Positions 27,241-33,165 of a stretch of 33,165 nt of DNA are shown here, piece after piece. Position numbers and translations under genes: made by a program. How positions within the stretch are numbered: the stretch's first letter is position 1; every line of letters starts with the position of its first letter. Source of the DNA: Candidatus Doudnabacteria bacterium RIFCSPHIGHO2_01_FULL_46_24. GTDB lineage: Bacteria > Patescibacteriota > Doudnabacteria > UBA920 > O2-02-FULL-48-8. The notes under the pieces were generated by a model. That model was not told the DNA's origin. It ran no database searches and was given only the letters and a program-made list of their open reading frames with translations. The stretch lies in the NCBI GenBank assembly GCA_001777575.1, contig MFEL01000009.1, positions 1 through 33,165 of the forward strand, written 5' to 3'.

Positions 27241-28878
27241 ATGATACAAATTTTCCCAAGAATTTTGCTCATTGACATGAATTCTTTTTTTGCCAGCGTC
27301 GAACAGCAGGCGAACCCGTTTTTGCGCGGCAAGCCGGTGGGGGTATGTGCCTCGCTGCATCAAACCAGCTGCCTGATTGCCGCTTCCAAAGAAGCCAAGG
27401 CTTTAGGGATCAAAACCGGAACTTTGGTTTATCAGGCCAAAAAAATCTGCCCGAAAATTATTTTATTGCCCTCTGAGCCGGAGAAGTACCGCGAAGTCAA
27501 CCGCCGGATCGTGAAAATTTTCCGCGATTATACGGATCGGCTGGAGGTGTATAGCATTGATGAAGCGTTTTTGGAAATTGACGAATTACGAATTAACGGA
27601 TTACGGATTAGCAATTCGTTAATTCGCAATCCGAAATCCGCCAATCCCATAATAATTGGTGCTGAGATTAAGCAGAGAATCAAGCAAGAAGTCGGAGAGT
27701 GGCTGACCTGCTCCGTGGGGCTGGCGCCCAACAAATTCATGGCCAAGCTGGCCGCGGATATGCAGCCCGCCTCCGCGCAAGGCTACGGCGGGTCCGCCGA
27801 AGCTTTATGCGAAGGCGGAAAGCCGGACGGACTTTCTATTATTTGGAGCCGGGAACAACTTCGGGAAGTTTATCAGGGCAAGCAATTGCGGGATTTGTGG
27901 GGAATAAATAGGGGATGGGAAAGGCGATTGGCTAAGATCGGGATCACAAGCCCGCTGCAGCTTTTAGATTATCCCGCGCAGAATTTGATCAGCTTGTTTG
28001 GCAAGCCGGGATATTATTTGTGGCAGAGAGTGAATGGGTATGAGGTTGATAAAATAAATCCTTGCGGTTATACGTTTAACGGCAGCGCCGCGCGTATCGG
28101 TAAACGTTTGGCGTCAAGCGTTAAGACCATCCCGCACTTGATGCGAGATCTTACGCAAGATCCCCGATTACAATACCTAACTCTCACCTCGGGGATGGGG
28201 CAAGAGACGCATAACGCCGTCGAACAAACGATACGCGCTGCGCCGACGAATAACGATCCCCCTAAATCTTTTGGCCATTCCTGGGTCCTCAACTTTCGTA
28301 CCACTGACAAAGAGCGGCTTAAGCCGGTGATCCTGCGCTTGGCCGAGAAAGCCGCGCGGAGGATGCGCAAGGAGGGTTTTCAGGCTTACGGTTTTTATAT
28401 ATTTATCCGCATGGTGGATGGAAGTTTTATTGCCAAATCAAAAAAGCTGAAGTTTGCGATTAATACAGGGCTGGAGCTTTACGAACAGGCAATGTTGCTT
28501 TTGGATTCCGAACTATGCCACAGGCTATTGTCCACCATCCCCGCTGAGAATTCTTACAAGTTGAGCGGGGATCTTAGTAGAGGCTTTGGTAAGATCCCCG
28601 ATTATTTAGCTAACCCTCGCCTCGGGGATGGGAATGGATTTCCCGCCCCCGTCATGCATATCGCGGTGGGGTTTAGGGATTTAGTGAAGTATTCAGAACA
28701 GTTAGAACTCAATTTCGGATTAACGGATTACGGATTAAATCCGCAATCCGCAATCCGTAATAAATTAATAGATCAATTAGATGCCATTAATGACAAATAC
28801 GGGGAATTCACGGTTCGTTCAGGCTTACTCACGCGGACGTCCGATTTCGCCCCGGACGCGATAGCCTTCGGAAAGTAG
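27241..28878 (+). CDS. dinB: DNA polymerase IV (Y family) with five in-frame palindromic insertions
   Basis: 545 residues, against about 350-400 for the family. Translesion polymerase that copies past damaged bases. The catalytic palm is intact: ILLIDMNSFFASVEQ (first Asp), YSIDEAFLEID (Asp-Glu pair), CSVGLAPNKFMAKLAADMQ. The little-finger core is seen in NDPPKSFGHSW and beyond. Excess length comes from inserts that each fall in a family loop: about residues 115-138 (family D), 177-196 between LAADMQ and KPDGL (family A), 275-336 before NDPPKSFGHSW (family B within a larger stem), 432-468 (family B) and 493-511 (family D). All keep the frame. Whether the protein works is untested, but catalytic motifs lie outside the inserts. 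Confidence 0.92.
   Translation: MIQIFPRILLIDMNSFFASVEQQANPFLRGKPVGVCASLHQTSCLIAASKEAKALGIKTGTLVYQAKKICPKIILLPSEPEKYREVNRRIVKIFRDYTDRLEVYSIDEAFLEIDELRINGLRISNSLIRNPKSANPIIIGAEIKQRIKQEVGEWLTCSVGLAPNKFMAKLAADMQPASAQGYGGSAEALCEGGKPDGLSIIWSREQLREVYQGKQLRDLWGINRGWERRLAKIGITSPLQLLDYPAQNLISLFGKPGYYLWQRVNGYEVDKINPCGYTFNGSAARIGKRLASSVKTIPHLMRDLTQDPRLQYLTLTSGMGQETHNAVEQTIRAAPTNNDPPKSFGHSWVLNFRTTDKERLKPVILRLAEKAARRMRKEGFQAYGFYIFIRMVDGSFIAKSKKLKFAINTGLELYEQAMLLLDSELCHRLLSTIPAENSYKLSGDLSRGFGKIPDYLANPRLGDGNGFPAPVMHIAVGFRDLVKYSEQLELNFGLTDYGLNPQSAIRNKLIDQLDAINDKYGEFTVRSGLLTRTSDFAPDAIAFGK
27584..27656 (+). repeat. In-frame palindromic element family D in dinB
   Basis: GAATTACGAATTAACGG...CGTTAATTCGCAATCC inverted repeat encoding LRINGLRISNSLIRNPKSANP after the catalytic SIDEAF block. 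Confidence 0.8.
27768..27832 (+). repeat. In-frame palindromic element family A in dinB
   Basis: CCGCCTCCGCGCAAGGC..., GTCCGCCGAAGC and TGCGAAGGCGG units encode PASAQGYGGSAEALCEGG exactly between ADMQ and KPDGL, which are adjacent in ordinary DinB proteins. Confidence 0.85.
28063..28248 (+). repeat. In-frame composite palindrome with family B core in dinB
   Basis: Outer arms GCCGCGCGTATCG and CGATACGCGCTGC enclose a family B unit (CCATCCCGCACTTGATGCG, GATCCCCGATT...CCTCGGGGATGG). Encodes about 60 residues before NDPPKSF. Confidence 0.8.
28531..28645 (+). repeat. In-frame palindromic element family B in dinB
   Basis: CCATCCCCGCTGAGAATTC...GAGCGGGGATCTT, then AAGATCCCCGA...CCTCGCCTCGGGGATGG. 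Two nested inverted repeats encode a Pro/Asp/Gly-rich block. Confidence 0.85.
28718..28775 (+). repeat. In-frame palindromic element family D in dinB, copy 2
   Basis: ATTTCGGATTAACGGATTACGG...CCGCAATCCGTAATAAATTAAT-type inverted repeat encoding FGLTDYGLNPQSAIRNKL. Confidence 0.75.
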
Positions 28879-28892
28879 CAAAGCGAACGAGT

Positions 28893-28936
28893 GCCCATCC
28901 CCGAGATGAGTATCAGGACAAGAAATCGGGGATCTA
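28893..28936 (+). repeat. Palindromic element family B after dinB
   Basis: CCCATCCCCGAGATGAGT...AATCGGGGATCT, a short unit of the same family. Confidence 0.75.
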
Positions 28937-29010
28937 AAAATGAGCGCATAATTGAATATTGCCTTTCTTGCTGAGAAAGTGGGACTCAAGCAGAGAAGGC
29001 AAATCACATA

Positions 29011-29030
29011 AAGGCCAATTCGGCCTTTTT
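29011..29030 (+). terminator. Terminator after dinB
   Basis: AAGGCC-AATTC-GGCCTT followed by TTT. Another hairpin (TGCCTTTCTTGCTGA...CAGAGAAGGCA) lies just upstream. Confidence 0.75.
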
Positions 29031-29128
29031 GTAATTATGACTAGTTTACGCGAGCATACAGGGAATTTAGTATAGCGGGTAGGATATCCGGGAGTAGCTG
29101 GCTATTTTTTAAAAATTTCTGGCTGCCT

Positions 29129-29161
29129 GCCCCGCACCGAGACGAAGTCTCTGGTGCGGGG
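29129..29161 (+). repeat. Palindromic element family F
   Basis: GCCCCGCACC and GGTGCGGGG with an inner GAGAC/GTCTC stem. Also present in frame in endonuclease Q. Confidence 0.8.
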
Positions 29162-29190
29162 TTTCCGGAAGCCTGAAAGTCCAACTTCCA

Positions 29191-29219
29191 TTGACTGAAG
29201 GTGAATTTTTTGCTATAAT
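29191..29219 (+). promoter_or_regulatory. Strong promoter for a putative small RNA
   Basis: TTGACT (29191-29196), 17-bp spacer, TATAAT (29214-29219). Confidence 0.82.
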
Positions 29220-29225
29220 ATATAT

Positions 29226-29441
29226 ATACTGTATAGTTCCATTCTGATGAAATAAAAACATAACTTATTGTTTATTCCCGGCCTGGGGCACAATCATTAG
29301 GCTTAACCACCGAAGATTTGTTCTGGACTGTAGAATATAAGGCTTAGGACTCCCGCTTTAGCTGCCAAAATAGCGGCTTTAAAGCTTTCGAGTTCTTGGC
29401 CAGAAATTAAAGCAAAAACCGGGTTCTCTCGCCCGGTTTTT
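29226..29441 (+). ncRNA. Putative ~216-nt small RNA
   Basis: Bounded by the promoter above and a clean terminator (AAAAACCGGG-TTCTCTCG-CCCGGTTTTTG at 29414-29441). It has no open frame of note: the first ATG reads only MK before a stop. Internal stems include CCGCT...AGCGG and TCTGG...CCAGA. No conserved words of 6S, RNase P, SRP RNA or tmRNA were recognised, so the class is unknown. Confidence 0.6.
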
Positions 29442-29522
29442 GTTTTAGTGGCTCTGTGAAACATTTTGGGGTACTTTTTGTTGTGCAAAATGCACAATAA
29501 AAATCAAAAACATTGCGGTTTC

Positions 29523-29760
29523 TCAAAATCTCGGATAGCCGAGACCTGACGCATGTAGATATTCGGCTCGTTCGAATGCTTGGACTGATATTATCCCAAG
29601 CCTCACCCTCGTGAGGATATTCGGCTTATCCGGATCCTTTGACTGATATTGGTTCACTCCTTTCATATCTGTCCGAGGATCACCCATAGCCGAATATCGC
29701 GCCGTTTGCGGCGCAAATATCTCTCTACGAATTTGGCAAAGCCAATATCTATTAAACGTT
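29523..29760. repeat. Intergenic stretch of GATATTCGGCT-type repeats
   Basis: No gene is visible. Related words recur in both orientations: GATATTCGGCT at about 29558 and 29617, AGCCGAATATC near 29688, CTCGGATAGCCGAG near 29530, GCGCCGTTTGCGGCGC near 29700, and two TTGACTGATATT-like direct copies (29574 and 29637). Probably an array of palindromic elements. Confidence 0.5.
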
Positions 29761-29792
29761 AGGCTGTGAAGGTTTTTGATAGGCAAACCCCC

Positions 29793-29821
29793 TTGACTAT
29801 TGCCAATGATAACGCTATAAT
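29793..29821 (+). promoter_or_regulatory. Promoter of the surface protein gene
   Basis: TTGACT (29793-29798), 17-bp spacer, TATAAT (29816-29821). Predicted start near 29828 gives a leader of about 180 nt before the TTG at 30010. Confidence 0.82.
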
Positions 29822-29888
29822 AATGGCGATATCGGACATCCGAGACTATCCGAGATTCTGTTGAAACCGAAGCAAAACAACAACTAAA

Positions 29889-29997
29889 CCCCGTTAGAAA
29901 TTCAACTAAGGCTATTTGGTTGTTGGGTTTAGAAACTAATATTAAAACGCAAATTAACATCACCGTTGGATTAAACTTATTTCTAACGGGGTAAAAT
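29889..29997 (+). promoter_or_regulatory. Leader element CCGTTAGAA...TTCTAACGG, copy 2
   Basis: CCCCGTTAGAAAT and ATTTCTAACGGGG form a 13-bp closing helix around about 80 nt. The 3' block TTTCTAACGGGGTAAA is identical to that of the 4481-4545 element and ends about 15 bases before the start codon. Confidence 0.6.
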
Positions 29998-30009
29998 CGA
30001 GAGAAAAAC

Positions 30010-33000
30010 TTGGACGACAAAGACTCGTCAAAATTAGGATCCGAGAGTAACCCTAATTTGGAAAATAGTGGCGTTTTTAACTCGTCTGCCGAAGCCTGGC
30101 AGGCGAAGGCAGATGACGCTGCTTTTTTGTCCCTGGCCCAGGCCTCGGTCCTTACCGGTTACCACCAGGACTATCTGGGCTTCCTGGCCCGCGCGGGCAA
30201 GCTTGAGGCGCACAAAATCGGGCGCAATTGGGTGACGACCAAGGCGGCTATTGAGAAATTGGTTGCCACGGGTAATGGCAAAACCGAGGTCATGGACGAA
30301 ACTGGCCGTAAAATTCCGGTGCACGTGGTCAGGGGAGAGCCGCAAGAGGCAGGGCAGAATGTCCAGGAGGAAATCATCCAGTACACTACTCCCTGGAACA
30401 ATAAGCTTTTGGATTCGCAGTCTGTTGACATGCTTTCCCATGAGAAGAAGAATACTCTGAGCCTGCTGAACCGGTTTTGGAAAAAAAGCGTTAGGGTTCT
30501 TCCCCCAACCCCCCCAACCTCCCTTACATCTCTGACTTCCTTCGAGGGATCAGAGCAACTCAAAAAAGAGCTTCTCGAAAAATTTGACCAGCTGGACTCC
30601 AAGCTGGAAAAGCTTACAAGCAACCACGCCGTTTCCTCGGCCCATCCCCGAGGCGAGGGTTCTTCTCTCCCAGACCATCCCCGAGGCGAGGGTTCTTCTC
30701 TCCCAGACCATCCCCGAGGCGAGGGTTCTTCTCTCCCAGACCATCCCCGAGGCGAGGGTTCGGAGAGTAATCGGGGATCTTACCAGAGCCTTAACCAGGA
30801 TCCCCTCGCCTCGCTCGACGCGAGTCGAAGCGGGCGCTCAACTCAGGGAATTCTCAGCGGGGATGGGACAAAAGCGGGGGAGTTGTCTGGTCAGGCAATA
30901 GAAAAACTCGAATCCAAGCTTGCGGATTTGGATACCAAAGTTTCCACTATTGCTAGCCAGCAACCAAAAGCTCCCACAGAGGCACAACTTAACCGGAAAC
31001 TTTCCGACTACGAGCCGGAAATTTTGGGCCTGCTCAACGCCAAGGAAATTACCTCTCATCTCAAGCAAGCCTCATCTTCTTCGGCGATCCGAGCGTTTTC
31101 TCCCTCAGCGGCGGCCATCATGATTTTGGCCTTTGGCGTTGCCGCGGCCGGGGGATTGATTTACACGACCTCCAGCCAGCTTTCGGAAATCGGAAGCAGC
31201 CTTTCCTCGCCTCAGTATTTGGTGTTGAACCGCACGGCGTATGCGCCATTAAGTGACCTGGTCCCAGTTTCCCTAACACCCTCCACCTCCCTTACCTCCC
31301 CAACTTCCCTGACTGGCCCGAGGGGCTTAGCCGGCCCCAGGGGAGAAAAAGGCGACAAAGGGGATCCCGGCCTGCCAGGCCCGACTGGCCCTGCAGGTCC
31401 CGTTGGCCCTTCCGGGCTCGCGGGCGGGGGCAGTAGTATCACCAATGTCACGTATGTCATGCCCACGGCCAACAACGGCGGGGGCGGCAGCATTGCGGGC
31501 GCCACTTACCTTTCTTCTAAAGAGCTGTCCACGGAAAAACTTTTTGTCACATCTGACTTGCAAAGCAGCGGCACAGCCACGATTGCCGCGGCCACCATCA
31601 CCGGCAACCAGACTTTAGGCGGTGATTTGACAGTTAACGGCAATACCACCATCGGCAGCAATGCTTCCGATACCATCACCTTTACCGGAAGAGTGGCTTC
31701 CTCCATCCTCCCAGCCACCGATGACACCTATGATTTAGGCTCTACTGCCTTAAGGTTCCGCGACCTCTACATCGGCCCGGGAAGCATCAACGTCATTTGC
31801 GACTCTTCCGAGTGTTCCTCAGCCACGACTTACAAGCTCTCGGTAGACCCTGCCACCAACAACCTGCGCATCTGGGACGGGACCACGACCTTCTTTACCC
31901 TGGACACTACTGGCGATACCATAGCCCGGGGCCAGCTGCAAGCCACAGAAGTCCCCGCCACGGCCCACGTCTTTACCACCTGGCCCACAGGAACCTCCGG
32001 TGTTTCTTCCTCCACCCTTTACATCAACCCCGCCTCTGCCGCGGCTGACACCAACCTCATCGGCGCTGCTGTCAATGGCTCAGTCAAGTTCCTGGTGGAT
32101 GCCGAAGGGGATGTCTATGCCAACAACTTAATCCTTTCCGGCTCCGCCACCACCGGCGCCACGACCATAGCAGGGAACTTAACTGTCCAGGACAATGTCA
32201 CCCTGGGGGATGCTTCTTCTGACACCATCACTTTCACCGGCACCATACTCGGAGCTTCGCCTCTGGTCTTTGAAGGAGGAACAGCCAATGACTTTGAGAC
32301 GACCTTCACTATCACTGACCCCACCACAGACAAAACCATTACTTTCCCCAACACCACCGGCACTGTAACTTTGACGACTAACGATCTATCAGTCTTCTCT
32401 GCCACCACTTCGGCCCAGTTAGCCGGAGTCTTAAGCGATGAAACCGGATCAGGCTTGGCAGTCTTCTCCACCAGCCCGACCCTGGTAACCCCAACCCTCG
32501 GCGTAGCCACTGCCACCAGTATTAACAAAGTTGCTCTCACCGCTCCAGCCACTTCCGCCACCTTGACTATTGCCGACGGCAAGACACTGACCGTTTCTGA
32601 CTCCACCACGCTTGGAACCAACGCCATCACCTTAGCCGGCGGGGAAGTCATCACTTTCTCGGCCACCAACGCCTTATCACTTCTGACCACTGGCTCAACC
32701 TCTGTCACCCTGCCAACTTCCGGCACTCTCTATGGCACAGCCACGGATTCCATCACCTCGCTTCAGCTTCTGACTTCCCTGTCCAATGAAACCGGCACCG
32801 GCGCCCTGGTGTTTGCCGCTTCACCAACTTTGGTTACACCTGCACTTGGCACTCCAAGCTCGGGAGTGCTAACCAATGCCACTGGTCTTCCACTCACCAC
32901 CGGCGTAACCGGCGTCCTGCCTGTGGCCAACGGCGGCACGAATTGTTCAAGCGCCAGCATTACTTGCTTTAACAACATCACGGGCTTTACCGCGGCGGGC

Positions 33001-33165
33001 ACCACCGGCACAACATCTACTAATTTAGTTTTCTCCACTTCGCCTACCTTTATTACCCCAGTCCTGGGCGCCGCCACTGGCACCTCTCTCGCCACCTCAG
33101 CCCAGAACATCTTTACCCACACGGCCGGCTCTGTGCCACTCATTCTGCGTTCTGCCACAGCCACG
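30010..33165 (+). CDS. Giant surface protein: HTH, TM, collagen-like and tail-fibre repeats (partial, 3' end outside window)
   Basis: 1052 residues are visible and the frame is still open at the window end. Start TTG 30010 follows a stop at 29992 with GAGAG upstream. Order: MerR/excisionase-like HTH (residues about 38-82, [17 protein letters not shown]...[15 protein letters not shown]); helical region; Pro/Thr stretch; palindrome-encoded [11 protein letters not shown] repeats (about 212-257); coiled parts; one TM helix (about 366-385, [19 protein letters not shown]); collagen-like Gly-X-Y ([17 protein letters not shown], about 436-470); then Thr/Ala/Ser-rich repeats with [13 protein letters not shown] and [19 protein letters not shown]...[10 protein letters not shown], a motif of phage tail fibres and bacterial adhesins. 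Inference: cytoplasmic HTH, outward-facing adhesive stalk. Confidence 0.9.
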   Translation, partial: MDDKDSSKLGSESNPNLENSGVFNSSAEAWQAKADDAAFLSLAQASVLTGYHQDYLGFLARAGKLEAHKIGRNWVTTKAAIEKLVATGNGKTEVMDETGRKIPVHVVRGEPQEAGQNVQEEIIQYTTPWNNKLLDSQSVDMLSHEKKNTLSLLNRFWKKSVRVLPPTPPTSLTSLTSFEGSEQLKKELLEKFDQLDSKLEKLTSNHAVSSAHPRGEGSSLPDHPRGEGSSLPDHPRGEGSSLPDHPRGEGSESNRGSYQSLNQDPLASLDASRSGRSTQGILSGDGTKAGELSGQAIEKLESKLADLDTKVSTIASQQPKAPTEAQLNRKLSDYEPEILGLLNAKEITSHLKQASSSSAIRAFSPSAAAIMILAFGVAAAGGLIYTTSSQLSEIGSSLSSPQYLVLNRTAYAPLSDLVPVSLTPSTSLTSPTSLTGPRGLAGPRGEKGDKGDPGLPGPTGPAGPVGPSGLAGGGSSITNVTYVMPTANNGGGGSIAGATYLSSKELSTEKLFVTSDLQSSGTATIAAATITGNQTLGGDLTVNGNTTIGSNASDTITFTGRVASSILPATDDTYDLGSTALRFRDLYIGPGSINVICDSSECSSATTYKLSVDPATNNLRIWDGTTTFFTLDTTGDTIARGQLQATEVPATAHVFTTWPTGTSGVSSSTLYINPASAAADTNLIGAAVNGSVKFLVDAEGDVYANNLILSGSATTGATTIAGNLTVQDNVTLGDASSDTITFTGTILGASPLVFEGGTANDFETTFTITDPTTDKTITFPNTTGTVTLTTNDLSVFSATTSAQLAGVLSDETGSGLAVFSTSPTLVTPTLGVATATSINKVALTAPATSATLTIADGKTLTVSDSTTLGTNAITLAGGEVITFSATNALSLLTTGSTSVTLPTSGTLYGTATDSITSLQLLTSLSNETGTGALVFAASPTLVTPALGTPSSGVLTNATGLPLTTGVTGVLPVANGGTNCSSASITCFNNITGFTAAGTTGTTSTNLVFSTSPTFITPVLGAATGTSLATSAQNIFTHTAGSVPLILRSATAT
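30085..30117 (+). repeat. In-frame palindromic element family A in the surface protein gene
   Basis: TCTGCCGAAGCCTGGCAGGC followed by GAAGGCAGATG: an inverted repeat encoding [11 protein letters not shown] just before the HTH domain. Confidence 0.65.
30640..30865 (+). repeat. In-frame tandem repeat and family B element in the surface protein gene
   Basis: The first 142 bp (30640-30781) are identical to 27011-27152: four 33-bp units, each 11 codons, read as [11 protein letters not shown]. The element ends with CTCAGCGGGGATGGG near 30862. A further TCGACGCGAGTCGA palindrome lies at about 30817-30830. Confidence 0.92.

Noticed and set aside
31212-33164. Minus-strand ORFs opposite the surface protein (Val/Pro/Ala-rich)
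   Set aside because: They mirror the Thr/Ala/Ser repeats of the plus-strand frame and have no independent signals.

Overview
The window reads as a chromosomal segment of a reduced, ultra-small bacterium of the Candidate Phyla Radiation / Patescibacteria type. The reasons are: an rRNA operon whose 23S gene is split by several group I introns, short and often leaderless or coupled genes, an endonuclease Q homologue, housekeeping genes without their usual operon partners, many palindromic repeats, and a very large secreted or surface protein with tail-fibre-like repeats. UGA behaves as a stop codon in the housekeeping genes. The exact lineage cannot be fixed from the sequence alone.

Region by region: 1-3400 is the 3' part of 23S rRNA with four group I introns forming two sibling pairs; the fourth lies in the sarcin-ricin loop and encodes an I-CreI-like LAGLIDADG nuclease. 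3400-4450 holds a small membrane ORF, 5S rRNA, a tRNA-like element, a structured RNA candidate and tRNA-Gly, the last three enclosed by a 16-bp inverted repeat. 4450-8600 holds a small acidic protein, endonuclease Q, a small hypothetical protein, a PIN-type toxin/antitoxin-like pair and pyruvate kinase. 8600-10450 is a serine tRNA cluster with two broken tRNA halves, a GIY-YIG gene and a transposase. 10450-16806 holds a membrane-anchored protein, dnaG, rpoD, a coiled-coil protein and typA.

About 17050-24830 is visibly A+T richer and looks like an integrated element. It carries a HicAB-like pair, a four-gene membrane/coiled-coil cluster on the minus strand, a promoter-to-terminator noncoding RNA, a D5-like primase-helicase operon with a bistable leader, and a serine recombinase whose 3' end runs into tRNA-Asn(GUU). 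That tRNA is itself split in the anticodon by a group I intron with an HNH nuclease gene. 24900-28880 returns to ordinary chromosome: an AbrB-like protein, membrane and secreted proteins, a DUF6504-like protein and a Y-family polymerase (dinB). 29190-33165 has two strong promoters, a putative small RNA, and the start of a giant surface protein (HTH, coiled region, one TM helix, collagen-like repeats, tail-fibre repeats) that continues past the window.

The most striking feature is a set of at least seven families of dispersed palindromic elements. They sit between genes, in the loops of rRNA and introns, and in frame inside protein genes: five insertions in dinB, three in endonuclease Q, and at least two in the surface protein. 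This resembles the Rickettsia palindromic element phenomenon but involves several unrelated families in one short region.
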